Of a stretch of DNA of 64,000 nt, positions 18,513 to 27,478 are shown piece after piece. Every line of letters begins with the position of its first letter. Within the stretch, counting starts at the first letter, position 1. Origin of the DNA: Exiguobacterium profundum. GTDB taxonomy: Bacteria > Bacillota > Bacilli > Exiguobacteriales > Exiguobacteriaceae. The stretch is taken from NCBI RefSeq assembly GCF_001909285.1, contig NZ_MRSV01000001.1:825331-889330 (forward strand), in the 5' to 3' direction. The notes under the pieces were generated by a model, which saw nothing but the letters and a program-made list of their open reading frames with translations, had not been told where the DNA came from and ran no database searches. The position numbers and the translations under genes were made by a program.

Positions 18513-19208
18513 ATGATAACGTTACCGACTGGATTGATTGTTTCGTGCCAGGCTTTAGAAGGTGAACCGCTCCATAGTGAATTCATTATGGGACGGATGG
18601 CTATTGCGGCCGTTCAAGGTGGCGCCAAAGGAATTCGAGCCAATTCAGCGAGGGATATTCAAGAGATAAAAAAACACGTGACTGTTCCGATTATTGGTAT
18701 CGTCAAACGTGACTATGAAGATAGTGACGTGTTCATCACAGCGACCATGAAAGAAATCGAGGAATTGATGGAAGTCGGTGTGGACGTCATCGCGCTCGAC
18801 GCGACAAAGCGTCCTCGTCCGGGAAACCTGTCACTCCAAGAACTGGTTCACGCTATCCGCTCGATTTATCCGAATCAATTGTTGATGGCTGATTGCGCGA
18901 CCCTCGAGGACTGCATTGAGGCGGATCGCCTTGGTTTCGACTATATCTCGACAACTTTGCACGGATATACAGACGAAACGAAAGGATCTCTTCTCTACCA
19001 TGATGATTTCAAGTTTTTAAAAGATGTGTTAGACCACGTGACACAGCCGGTCGTGGCCGAGGGGAATATTTTGACACCTGAGATGGCAAAGCGTTGTATG
19101 GATTTAGGAACGCACGCGGTCGTTGTAGGGGGAGCCATCACCCGTCCGCATCAAATCACGGCACGATTCGATGCAGCGCTCACTTCGAGTGTGAAGAGTC
19201 CGCTGTAA
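18513..19208 (+). CDS. nanE: N-acetylmannosamine-6-phosphate 2-epimerase
   Basis: The 231-residue TIM-barrel enzyme converts ManNAc-6-P to GlcNAc-6-P. Family segments seen are [16 protein letters not shown] at the start, [36 protein letters not shown] and [12 protein letters not shown]; the Lys in IVKRDY is the expected catalytic residue. It follows the regulator by 5 bases with only a weak ribosome binding site, suggesting translational coupling. No other sialic acid genes (nanA, nanK) are in the window. Confidence 0.9.
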   Translation: MITLPTGLIVSCQALEGEPLHSEFIMGRMAIAAVQGGAKGIRANSARDIQEIKKHVTVPIIGIVKRDYEDSDVFITATMKEIEELMEVGVDVIALDATKRPRPGNLSLQELVHAIRSIYPNQLLMADCATLEDCIEADRLGFDYISTTLHGYTDETKGSLLYHDDFKFLKDVLDHVTQPVVAEGNILTPEMAKRCMDLGTHAVVVGGAITRPHQITARFDAALTSSVKSPL

Positions 19209-19233
19209 GAATGGATCAATCAGGACGCTATTC

Positions 19234-19274
19234 AATACCTCACGACGCGATGGACGTCGTGAGGTATTTTTTAT
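19234..19274 (+). terminator. Terminator of the PTS-murR-nanE operon
   Basis: A 14-pair perfect hairpin (19234-19247 with 19255-19268) ends in a T run. Confidence 0.9.
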
Positions 19275-19345
19275 ATATCGGTACAGGGAAAGACCAAACT
19301 GTTCGATATAATGAGTGTGGATGATTTTTAGCGTGGAGGTGCCAT

Positions 19346-20284
19346 ATGCACTCATATGAGTTTCAAATGTATCGGAATTTCGATGAGCTAGCGATTGACT
19401 TGATTGAGTTAGCAAAAGAAATAGTACCAGATAAACTAGTCTATCTCACGTCAATTGAGAATGACACCCAACATATACTCAAACTGTCCTCACAAGATTC
19501 TCCTATCCTACTTGAAGAAGGCATGTCCTTTGATTTGAAGGATACGGTATGTAATCGAATCGATTTCAATCAACGAGAAGTTTTGATGTATGAAGACATC
19601 GAATCGCAGATTGAATCGACGCGACTTCAGGCATTACTGCGCGAAGTGAACATCAAGTCGTATTTGGGAATCCCGATTCTGACGAAGAACGGGGATATTT
19701 TCGGTACGCTCTGTGTCGCCAATCATAAAAGCGCCCAGTACGATTAAAAAAGTGTCCGCTTGTTGAAGCGCGTGGTTCGTATGTTCAGTTACTATTTAGA
19801 ACTCGAACGTCGTGCCTCACGGGATGAATTGACGGATCTTTATAACCGACATTACTTGAATAACTATTTTGAGACGAATCCGAATCAAGGTGGGGCACTG
19901 TTCTTGATTGATTTAGATGGGTTCAAATGGGTGAATGACACATTCGGTCATGATGAAGGGGACCTTGTCCTAAAAGAAGTGGCGCTTCGTCTGAGACGTT
20001 TGATGGAGCCGATACCTGATTCGAGAGTGTATCGTTTAGGTGGGGATGAATTCCTTATTAAAATCGCACATGCGTTATCAAAAGAGACTGTCATTGGGTA
20101 TGCTGAACAAATCTTGTCTGTATTGAAAGAATGGGACGACCATCTCCCGTTATCAGCGAGCATCGGCATCGCTCAATATGATTCCGACGAACAGGCGGAC
20201 CTCGGTCGATTATTGAAAGAGGCAGACATTGCACTGTATCAATCTAAATCGAGCGGGAAAAACACGTACAAGTTTTATAAATAA
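19346..20284 (+). pseudogene. GAF-GGDEF diguanylate cyclase split by an in-frame TAA
   Basis: From the ATG at 19346 (GGAGG 6 bases upstream) runs a GAF domain that ends at ANHKSAQYD; TAA follows at 19745-19747. The same frame continues open as KSVRLLKRVVRMFSYYLELER and then a complete GGDEF domain (DELTDLYNRHYL, LIDLDGFKWVNDTFGH, RLGGDEFLI), ending at 20284. In relatives of this architecture the join is continuous, so a sense codon such as GAA changed to TAA is the simplest reading. The downstream part has no convincing ribosome binding site (only a TTG at 19760). The RxxD inhibitory site is not present. The catalytic motif itself is intact. Confidence 0.8.
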
Positions 20285-20287
20285 CGT

Positions 20288-20333
20288 CAGAAGGCTAAAC
20301 CGATGGATTACGATTGGTTTAGCCTTCTGTTTT
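20288..20333 (+). terminator. Terminator after the GGDEF gene
   Basis: A 14-pair perfect hairpin, 20288-20301 with 20316-20329, is followed by TTTT. Confidence 0.85.
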
Positions 20334-20392
20334 CGCATTCAGCACCAACGAACCGATTGGCGTGAAAGGATCGAATAAAAAACGGGTAGTGA

Positions 20393-21022
20393 TTAAGAGT
20401 TCGGTTTGCATCCCATAACGGCGACCGTATGATAATCACGGGAGTCCGGTCCACGTTGTACTGATACGTCCTTGAATCCGAGACTCACCGCTGCGGGGAT
20501 AAATTGATTCCGAATCATATCGGAGATGTCGTTCCATTCGACATCACCTTTCCCGTCACAGTAGGTGATGACAAATGTGCCATTCGGTTTCAAGACGCGT
20601 TCGATTTCAGACAGAACGGTCGTGACATCTCTCCAGAAATATAGTGTGTGAACGCTGAACACGTGATTGACGAATGCGTCCATCATCTTAAATTGATGCA
20701 TATCTCCTTGAATCAACTTCGCCCGTTTTGTTTGCATCGAAGCATGATTACGCTGTCGTGCTGAATCGAGAATCGTCTTCGAACGGTCGAGACCCATGAC
20801 ATGTACGTCAGGATGTCGTTGAAGGATGGTCGCCATCGCATCGCCGGCCCCGCACCCGAGCTCTAGAACGGTTGTACCAGGTTGAATGTCTAACTGTTCA
20901 ATCGTCCATTCGACTTCGACCCGGTGTTGGCGTACCATCTTTTCCCCGATATACTTTCCGACGGGACCCCTTGGATTCTCGTATTGACTGTCAATCCATT
21001 TCAGTAGCACTTGTGGTAACAC
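20393..21022 (-). CDS. Class I SAM-dependent methyltransferase
   Basis: The 209-residue product has the SAM-binding motif I VLELGCGAGDA near residue 54, followed by an acidic residue in VMGLDRS and motif III-like RVLKPNGTFVITY. The substrate is unknown; the family contains small-molecule and quinone methylases. I keep the GTG start at 21022 because GAGGTG lies 5 bases before it. It is divergent from the photolyase gene, with 64 bases between, so they may share regulation. Confidence 0.75.
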   Translation of the reverse strand: MLPQVLLKWIDSQYENPRGPVGKYIGEKMVRQHRVEVEWTIEQLDIQPGTTVLELGCGAGDAMATILQRHPDVHVMGLDRSKTILDSARQRNHASMQTKRAKLIQGDMHQFKMMDAFVNHVFSVHTLYFWRDVTTVLSEIERVLKPNGTFVITYCDGKGDVEWNDISDMIRNQFIPAAVSLGFKDVSVQRGPDSRDYHTVAVMGCKPNS

Positions 21023-21086
21023 ATCATCACCTCACTTCGAAAGTAGCTCGATTGTAGCACATCGATGAGACAAAGGAGTCAACAAC

Positions 21087-22568
21087 ATGCGTTCATTTTG
21101 GATACTCGGCAACCAACTCTCGCACGAACTTGCGATGTTGAAGGATATGAAAGAAGATGACGTCATCGTCATGATTGAGGCGACATCACGCGCATCGTGG
21201 CGTCCGTACCATAAACAAAAGCTCGTCCTGATCTTCTCTGCGATGCGCCACTTTGCGGAAGAATTGCGTGATAAAGGATATACCGTAGATTACCACGAAG
21301 CGGATTCGTTCCAAGAGGCGTGGGACAACCATGTGAAACAGTACAATCCGGACGAAATTCATATCACCGCCGTCACGGACGAACCGATGGCGAAAAAACT
21401 GAAACAGTTCGGTAAGAAACATCACCTTGTCGAACATACGGATGTCCCGCTCTTCTACTTATCAAAAAAGGAAGCGACCGAGACGCTCGGAAATGAACCG
21501 TGGCGGATGGATCGTTTTTATCGTTACATGCGTAAGCGATTCGACGTATTACTCGAAGACGGGAAGCCTCGCGGTGGAAAATGGTCATTTGATACGGATA
21601 ACCGAAAACCACCGAAAGAAGGACTATCGTTTCCATCTGCCATCCATTTCCGTCCAGATTCGATCACGAAAGACGTCATCGAAAAAGTCGAGTCAACGTT
21701 CTCGGAGCATCCAGGAGAGGTGACCCCGTTCCATTGGCTGGTCACACATCATGAGGCGAGACGTGCGCTAAAACGGTTCGTAGAAGAGCGTCTTGAGACG
21801 TTCGGCCCGTATCAAGATGCGATGATGACGGATGAACCCGAGATGTCGCACAGCCTGTTGTCAGCTGCCATCAATATCGGTCTACTGACACCGCGAGAAG
21901 TCGTTGATGCGGCATGTCAGGCGGATGCACCGCTATCATCGATTGAAGGATTCGTCCGGCAAATCCTCGGTTGGCGGGAATATATGCGCGCCGTCTATCT
22001 CGCTGTCATGCCCGGTTATGAAGACGTGAACACGTTCAAGCATGAACGCGACTTACCGTCCTTCTTCTGGGATGCGAAGACGGATTTGAACTGTCTGCAT
22101 CAAAGTTTGAAACCGGTCGTCGCGCATGCCCACAATCATCATATCCAGCGACTGATGGTGCTCGGAAACTATGCGACATTGTTCGAGATTTCACCGCAAC
22201 AGACGAGCGACTGGTTCAACGAGATGTACATCGATGCCTATGACTGGGTCGTCTTACCGAACGTTCTTGGGATGGCCCTTCATGCGGACGGTGGAAAGCT
22301 CGCCACAAAACCGTATGTCGCTTCCGGAAAATATATCGACCGGATGAGTGACTACTGTCGAGATTGTCCATACAACCCGAAACATACGACAGAAGACGAC
22401 GCCTGTCCGTTCAACGCCCTCTATTGGCGGTTCATCGATCGTCACGAGGAACGATTCTCGAAAAACCAGCGGATGAAGATGATGGTCCGCAATTGGCAAG
22501 GACGGGATGATGATGTGAAATCCGATATCTTAGCGAAAGCCGAACAGACGTTGACCGATTCCCCGTGA
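21087..22568 (+). CDS. Iron-sulfur bacterial cryptochrome/(6-4) photolyase family protein
   Basis: The 493-residue product starts SFWILGNQLSHE, has the LGWREYMRAVY helix and ends with a Cys-rich C-terminal part (YCRDCPYNP then DACPF), together with Cys in LNCLHQS giving the four ligands expected for the 4Fe-4S cluster of the FeS-BCP class. This group uses FAD and blue light to repair (6-4) photoproducts. Length is normal (about 500). AAAGGAG precedes the ATG. It stands alone with its own terminator. Confidence 0.85.
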   Translation: MRSFWILGNQLSHELAMLKDMKEDDVIVMIEATSRASWRPYHKQKLVLIFSAMRHFAEELRDKGYTVDYHEADSFQEAWDNHVKQYNPDEIHITAVTDEPMAKKLKQFGKKHHLVEHTDVPLFYLSKKEATETLGNEPWRMDRFYRYMRKRFDVLLEDGKPRGGKWSFDTDNRKPPKEGLSFPSAIHFRPDSITKDVIEKVESTFSEHPGEVTPFHWLVTHHEARRALKRFVEERLETFGPYQDAMMTDEPEMSHSLLSAAINIGLLTPREVVDAACQADAPLSSIEGFVRQILGWREYMRAVYLAVMPGYEDVNTFKHERDLPSFFWDAKTDLNCLHQSLKPVVAHAHNHHIQRLMVLGNYATLFEISPQQTSDWFNEMYIDAYDWVVLPNVLGMALHADGGKLATKPYVASGKYIDRMSDYCRDCPYNPKHTTEDDACPFNALYWRFIDRHEERFSKNQRMKMMVRNWQGRDDDVKSDILAKAEQTLTDSP

Positions 22569-22581
22569 ATCGGTTTTTTTT
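22554..22581 (+). terminator. Terminator after the photolyase gene
   Basis: An 8-pair perfect hairpin with 5-base loop spans the stop codon region and ends in T8; its T run touches the first repeat of the candidate Pho box. Confidence 0.85.
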
Positions 22582-22642
22582 ACGTTCTCTTCATGAAACT
22601 TTGCGATTTCTTTATCGTGTCTTTACAATCGTTCGTTACGAT
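22579..22642 (+). promoter_or_regulatory. Candidate PhoP box array and promoter of glpP-ugp
   Basis: Hexamers beginning TT recur every 11 bases: TTTACG (22579), TTCATG (22590), TTGCGA (22601), TTATCG (22612) and TTACAA (22623, or TTTACA one base earlier). This resembles Bacillus PhoP sites, direct repeats of TT(A/T/C)A(C/T)A with about 5 bases between. TACGAT at 22637-22642 would be the -10 box, which puts the repeats upstream of about -20 as expected for activation. Confidence 0.5.
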
Positions 22643-22698
22643 AGGAGCTGTGAGACCCCCTCACTCCAAGTGAATAGTTACCGGTAGAACCTTTGAGA

Positions 22699-22751
22699 GA
22701 CCAACAGAAGCCCGTACGTCGATGACGTGTCGTTTCTGTTGGTCCTTTTTT
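22699..22751 (+). promoter_or_regulatory. Leader terminator, probable GlpP antitermination target
   Basis: An 11-pair stem (22699-22709 with 22734-22744) with an internal small hairpin is followed by T6, and lies in the leader just before glpP. In Bacillus, GlpP bound to glycerol-3-phosphate prevents termination in leaders of glp genes; here the target would be upstream of glpP itself. Confidence 0.7.
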
Positions 22752-22769
22752 GAAGAGAGGTTGATTCAA

Positions 22770-23357
22770 GTGAATGAAGCGATTGCACGAATCGGACAAG
22801 AACGGATGATTGCCTCCATCAAAAGTCCAAAACAAATCGAGGCGTTTTTACGGACAGATGTGACGACGACGTTTCTCATGATGGGAACGCTCAGTACACT
22901 CGACCGCTATGTGGCGCACTTAAAACGAGAAAATCGAACGGTCTTCCTCCACGCTGAGCGAATCAATGGCATCAGCCTCGACCGGGACGGGATCGATTAC
23001 CTCGCCAAACGTGTCGGCGCCGATGGGATTGTCACGACGAAAGCATCCGTGCTCCAGCATGCGAAGCGAGCGGGGCTCTTGACGGTACAACGACTCTTTC
23101 TCGTCGACTCGGACGCGGTCACGAGCGGGCTCAAGCTCGCCGAGGCGCAACAACCGGATGCGATTGAACTCATGCCTGGTCTGATTCCGAGCGTCGTCGA
23201 GAAGATTTCTCGGGACGTCTCCTTTCCGATTGTGACAGGTGGCATGATTCGTCAACCGATTGACGTGCATCGCGCCCTCGATCATGGGGCATTCGCCGTA
23301 TCGACCGGGGATGAACGACTTTGGCACGTACAAAGTCAGAAGGAGGAATTAGCATGA
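22770..23357 (+). CDS. glpP: Glycerol-3-phosphate-responsive antiterminator GlpP
   Basis: The 195-residue product matches GlpP: MASIKSP-like start region, FLMMGTLSTLDRYVAHLK, FLHAERINGISLDRDGIDYLAKRVGADGIVTTKASVL, and IELMPGLIPSVVEKI followed by PIVTGGMI. It is a TIM-barrel RNA-binding protein that needs glycerol-3-phosphate. The GTG at 22770 is chosen because AGAGAGG lies 9 bases upstream. It overlaps ugpC by 4 bases (ATGA), so it is the first gene of the uptake operon. Confidence 0.9.
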   Translation: MNEAIARIGQERMIASIKSPKQIEAFLRTDVTTTFLMMGTLSTLDRYVAHLKRENRTVFLHAERINGISLDRDGIDYLAKRVGADGIVTTKASVLQHAKRAGLLTVQRLFLVDSDAVTSGLKLAEAQQPDAIELMPGLIPSVVEKISRDVSFPIVTGGMIRQPIDVHRALDHGAFAVSTGDERLWHVQSQKEELA

Positions 23358-24445
23358 AATCGATACAACTACAACAACTGGCGAAATCATTCGGGGAGAC
23401 GGAAATCATTCGAGGGATTGACGTGACGATTGAAGCAGGGGAGTTCTTCGCACTCGTCGGTCCGTCCGGCTGCGGGAAGAGTACGATGCTTCGGATGATA
23501 GCCGGGCTCGAATCCATCACAAGCGGAACGCTTCGCATCGACGGAGTGGCAGCAAACGGGATGAAGCCGAGTGAGCGTCACTTGTCGATGGTGTTCCAAA
23601 ACTATGCCCTTTACCCACATATGACGGTTGAGAAAAATATCACGTTCGGTCTACATACGAAAGGACTGACGAAGCTTGAACAGCGGGAGCGTTGCCTACA
23701 GGCGGCGGAGACACTCGGGCTCACCGATTACTTAAAACGGAAACCGCGCGAACTCTCCGGTGGTCAGCGACAGCGTGTCGCCTTGGCACGTGCCATCGTG
23801 ACCGAGGCACCCATTTGCCTGATGGATGAGCCGCTTTCGAACTTGGATGCGAAACTACGGGCAAAGATGCGTTCAGAGATTCGCCAGTTACAGCGAAAAC
23901 TCGGACTGACGATGATTTATGTCACCCACGACCAAGTCGAGGCGATGACGATGGCGGACCGCATCATGCTCCTCAATGAGGGGGAAGTGCAACAAGTCGG
24001 GAAGCCGCTCGACTTATACAATAAACCGGCGAATACATTCGTCGCTTCTTTCATCGGATCACCTCCGATGAATCTAGTCGACGTGACACGACAAGAAAAA
24101 GGCTGGATGGCATCAGACGGGCGAATGTTTGATCCGAACACATTGACGGAGATGTCACAGGCGACACTCGGTGTCCGTCCTGAGCAAATAAAGCCGGCGG
24201 ATGAAGATGTGACGTTTTACGCAGAACTGAAGAATATTGAAGTGCTCGGGACCGAGACAATTCTCGCTTTTGACATCGGGGGGAATGAATGGTTGGCAAA
24301 ATGGCCGGGACAATGGCCGCTTACGGTCGGTAAAAAAGTGGCGTGTTATGTGGATCCGAAACAGATGTCGCTATTTGATACGAACGGACAGCGCATAGAG
24401 CCACGACAACCGAAACTGTTTGAGGCGTTGGAGGTGTTCCAATGA
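23354..24445 (+). CDS. ugpC: Glycerol-3-phosphate ABC transporter ATPase
   Basis: The 363-residue product is a sugar-type (CUT1) ABC ATPase: Walker A GPSGCGKST, signature LSGGQRQRVALARA, Walker B CLMDEPLSNLDAK, and a C-terminal TOBE regulatory domain. AAGGAGG is upstream of the ATG at 23354. The sugar or phosphate specificity comes from its neighbours: glpP before and ugpA, ugpE, ugpB, ugpQ after. Confidence 0.9.
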   Translation: MKSIQLQQLAKSFGETEIIRGIDVTIEAGEFFALVGPSGCGKSTMLRMIAGLESITSGTLRIDGVAANGMKPSERHLSMVFQNYALYPHMTVEKNITFGLHTKGLTKLEQRERCLQAAETLGLTDYLKRKPRELSGGQRQRVALARAIVTEAPICLMDEPLSNLDAKLRAKMRSEIRQLQRKLGLTMIYVTHDQVEAMTMADRIMLLNEGEVQQVGKPLDLYNKPANTFVASFIGSPPMNLVDVTRQEKGWMASDGRMFDPNTLTEMSQATLGVRPEQIKPADEDVTFYAELKNIEVLGTETILAFDIGGNEWLAKWPGQWPLTVGKKVACYVDPKQMSLFDTNGQRIEPRQPKLFEALEVFQ

Positions 24446-25347
24446 CGGTCGCCTTACCGAGAGAGAAAGTCCGGACGCGGCTATCTGACGCAGCGAGCGG
24501 ATTGTTGTACTTGTCTCCGTCTATCATCTTGTTTGGTGTCTTCCTCGTCTATCCACTGTTGCGAACGATTTATTTAAGCTTTTTCCGGACCGACTCACAG
24601 GGGACACCACTCGACTTTGTCGGAGTCGGGCACTATAGCAATTTGTTCACGAGTGCGGCATTTTGGCAAAGCATTCAGGCGACAGTCGGATTCGTCCTTT
24701 TGACGGTCCCGCTCACGATTTTGATTGCGCTCGGTCTCGCACTCCTCGCCAATGAGAAACTGAAAGGGATCGGTATTTTTCGGACGGTTTTCTCGGCGAC
24801 GATGGGGATGAGCGTCGCGGCGTCATCGGTCATCTGGATGTTTATGTACAATCCGTCGATTGGTATCTTCAACCGGTTCCTCGAGGCTGTGGGGGCAAGT
24901 GGTGTACAGTGGCTCCTCGATCCACAATATGCGCTCCTTTCCGTGTCACTTGCGACCGTTTGGATGAATATCGGCTTCACCTTCTTGATTCTACTCGGCG
25001 GTCTGCAGAACATCGATCGGACGTTGTATGAGAGTGCGGACATTGCCGGGACGAGTTATTGGACGCAACTTCGGGCCATCACCATCCCGATGTTGTCACC
25101 GACACTTTTCTTCGTCGGGATCATCTCGCTGATCAACGCCTTCCAGACGTTTGGACAGATTGATTTATTGACGAAAGGTGGACCGACGAATGCGACGAAT
25201 GTCATCGTCTATGCCATCTACAAAGATGCGTTTATCAATTATAACGTCGGCAGTGCCAGTGCCCAGGCCGTGCTCTTATTCATCGCCGTCCTTCTGTTGA
25301 CGTGGCTCCAGTTCAAACTGGTCGAAAGGAAGGTGCATTACCAATGA
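24442..25347 (+). CDS. ugpA: Glycerol-3-phosphate ABC transporter permease
   Basis: The 301-residue membrane protein has six predicted helices and the EAA loop (ESADIAGTSYWTQLRAITIPML) that contacts the ATPase. It overlaps ugpC by 4 bases and ugpE by 4 bases, showing translational coupling. Confidence 0.88.
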   Translation: MTVALPREKVRTRLSDAASGLLYLSPSIILFGVFLVYPLLRTIYLSFFRTDSQGTPLDFVGVGHYSNLFTSAAFWQSIQATVGFVLLTVPLTILIALGLALLANEKLKGIGIFRTVFSATMGMSVAASSVIWMFMYNPSIGIFNRFLEAVGASGVQWLLDPQYALLSVSLATVWMNIGFTFLILLGGLQNIDRTLYESADIAGTSYWTQLRAITIPMLSPTLFFVGIISLINAFQTFGQIDLLTKGGPTNATNVIVYAIYKDAFINYNVGSASAQAVLLFIAVLLLTWLQFKLVERKVHYQ

Positions 25348-26153
25348 GATTACGGAATATAGGCGTCTATGTCTTACTCATCCTGAGTGCCGTCGTCATG
25401 CTGTTTCCAATCGCCTATGCGTTTTCGATCAGTCTGATGGACGGGAAGGAAGTGCTCCAGGGACATCTCCTTCCACGTGAACCTTCATTGGAAAACTATG
25501 TGGCCGCGTTCGAACGCATCCCGATGATGACGTACCTGCTCAACAGTTTGATTGTCGCGCTCCTCGTGATGGTTGGACAGGTCGTATTATCGAGTCTTGC
25601 AGCATTCGCGTTCGTCTTCATCGACTTTAAAGGAAAAGGGCTCATCTTTATGCTTTTCCTGGCGACGATGATGGTGCCATGGGAAGCGACGATGGTCCCG
25701 AACTTTTTGACAATCCAGTCGCTCGGTTGGCTGAATAGTGTTTGGGGACTGTCTGTGCCGTTCTTCGCACTCGCATTCGGGACGTTTTTACTTCGGCAAC
25801 AGTTCAAAACGATTCCGTATGAAATGTACGAGGCTTCCCAAATTGCCGGTATCAGTCGCTTCCGATTCTTTTGGAACGTCGTCTTGCCGGTATCGAAGAC
25901 ACCGCTCGTCACATTGTCGGTGTATAGCTTTTTGACGACTTGGAATATGTACTTATGGCCGCTTCTCGTCACGAACACGGAACAGGCGCGGACAGTCCAA
26001 ATCGGCATCAAACAGATGCAGTCGAACGAAGTCGCCTCGGATTGGGGCGTCGTCATGGCAGCAGTCATCTTGATTATCATTCCGACACTTGTATTGTTGT
26101 TCGCAGGACAAAAGCACTTGCAAGAAGGATTGACGCAAGGCGCTATCAAATAA
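25344..26153 (+). CDS. ugpE: Glycerol-3-phosphate ABC transporter permease
   Basis: The 269-residue protein is the second CUT1 permease, with six helices and the EAA loop (YEASQIAGISRFRFFWNVVLPV). AAGGAAGG lies upstream of the ATG at 25344, which overlaps the ugpA stop. Confidence 0.88.
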   Translation: MRLRNIGVYVLLILSAVVMLFPIAYAFSISLMDGKEVLQGHLLPREPSLENYVAAFERIPMMTYLLNSLIVALLVMVGQVVLSSLAAFAFVFIDFKGKGLIFMLFLATMMVPWEATMVPNFLTIQSLGWLNSVWGLSVPFFALAFGTFLLRQQFKTIPYEMYEASQIAGISRFRFFWNVVLPVSKTPLVTLSVYSFLTTWNMYLWPLLVTNTEQARTVQIGIKQMQSNEVASDWGVVMAAVILIIIPTLVLLFAGQKHLQEGLTQGAIK

Positions 26154-26169
26154 TAGGGGGATATGACAA

Positions 26170-27477
26170 ATGAAAAAGTTAGGATTATTCGCAGGGTTGG
26201 CAAGTTCGGTGTTATTACTCGGGGCATGTGGCAGTGAAGAAGCGGCACCAGTCGCGGCGACGACAGAAGACGGAAAGACAGAGGTCGTCTTTTGGCATGC
26301 GATGAGTGGGGACTTGGAGACGGCTTTAAACAGTCAAGTCGACGCGTTCAACGCTTCGCAAGACGACTATGAAGTCAAACCTGTCTTCCAAGGAACATAT
26401 GAGGAAGCGTTGACGAAATTCAATGCGGTCGCCGGTTCGGAAGACGCGCCAGCCATCATGCAGACGTTCGAGGTCGGGACGAAATACATGATCGATTCGA
26501 ACAAAATCACACCAGTTCAAGAGTTCATCGACAAAGAGGATTTTGACACGAGCGTATGGGAAGAGAACATCTTGAGTTATTATCAGGTCGATGGGAAGCA
26601 ATACTCGATGCCGTTCAACTCCTCGACACCGATCCTCATCTATAACAAAGAGGCGTTTGAAAAAGCAGGGCTCGATCCAGAGAAAGCACCACGCACATAT
26701 GACGAGTTGAAAGAGGCGGCGAAGAAGTTGACAACGGACGGTCAGACCGGCTTCACGATGCTCAACTACGGTTGGTTCTTTGAACAGCTCTTGGCCGCAC
26801 AAGGTGGACTGTATGTCGACAATGACAATGGACGAAGCGGAGACCCGACGAAAGCCGTGTTTGATGGCGAAGAAGGACAGAACGCGTTCAATCTCATCAA
26901 AGAGATGTACGATGAGAAGACATTCCTAAACGTCGGTCAAAACTGGGACGACATGCGCGCGGCATTCCAATCTGGGAAAGTTGCCATGTACCTTGATTCG
27001 TCAGCAGGAATCCGTACGGTAGCAGACAACGCGGACTTTGAAATCGGCGCATCGTACTTACCGGTACCGAATGAAGCGGAGCGTCAAGGCGTCGTCATCG
27101 GCGGGGCATCGCTCTGGATGGGTGATGGCATTGCCGAAGAGACGAAAGAAGGCGCATGGGAGTTCATGAAGTATGTCGCTTCAACGGAAGCGCAAGCACA
27201 GTGGCATGTTGACACAGGCTACTTCGCCATCAATCCGGAAGCATACAATGAACCGATCGTAAAAGAAATGTGGGCGAAATATCCACAACTGAAAGTGACG
27301 GTCGACCAACTCAGTGAGACGAAACCATCACCGGCGACACAAGGAGCGCTCATCTCGACGTTCCCGCAATCACGTCAAAGTGTCGTCAACGCGATGGAAA
27401 GTTTGTATCAAGGGGTGTCGGTCGAAGAAGCATTGAAGCGTGCGGCCGATGAGACGACTTCCACCTTGGGGCAGTGA
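26170..27477 (+). CDS. ugpB: Glycerol-3-phosphate ABC transporter substrate-binding lipoprotein
   Basis: The 435-residue product has a lipoprotein signal peptide with lipobox LLGAC (Cys17) and a family-1 extracellular solute-binding fold (VVFWHAMSGDLETALNSQVDAFNAS, TEAQAQWHVDTGYFAINPEA). It captures glycerol-3-phosphate or glycerophosphodiesters at the outer face; the substrate assignment is by context with glpP and ugpQ. GGGGGA precedes the ATG. Confidence 0.88.
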   Translation: MKKLGLFAGLASSVLLLGACGSEEAAPVAATTEDGKTEVVFWHAMSGDLETALNSQVDAFNASQDDYEVKPVFQGTYEEALTKFNAVAGSEDAPAIMQTFEVGTKYMIDSNKITPVQEFIDKEDFDTSVWEENILSYYQVDGKQYSMPFNSSTPILIYNKEAFEKAGLDPEKAPRTYDELKEAAKKLTTDGQTGFTMLNYGWFFEQLLAAQGGLYVDNDNGRSGDPTKAVFDGEEGQNAFNLIKEMYDEKTFLNVGQNWDDMRAAFQSGKVAMYLDSSAGIRTVADNADFEIGASYLPVPNEAERQGVVIGGASLWMGDGIAEETKEGAWEFMKYVASTEAQAQWHVDTGYFAINPEAYNEPIVKEMWAKYPQLKVTVDQLSETKPSPATQGALISTFPQSRQSVVNAMESLYQGVSVEEALKRAADETTSTLGQ

Positions 27478-27478
27478 C

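Noticed and set aside
25496-26248. A long open frame of about 250 codons on the minus strand over ugpE
   Set aside because: It is antisense to a clear permease gene, has no ribosome binding site and no family features, and arises from codon bias of ugpE.
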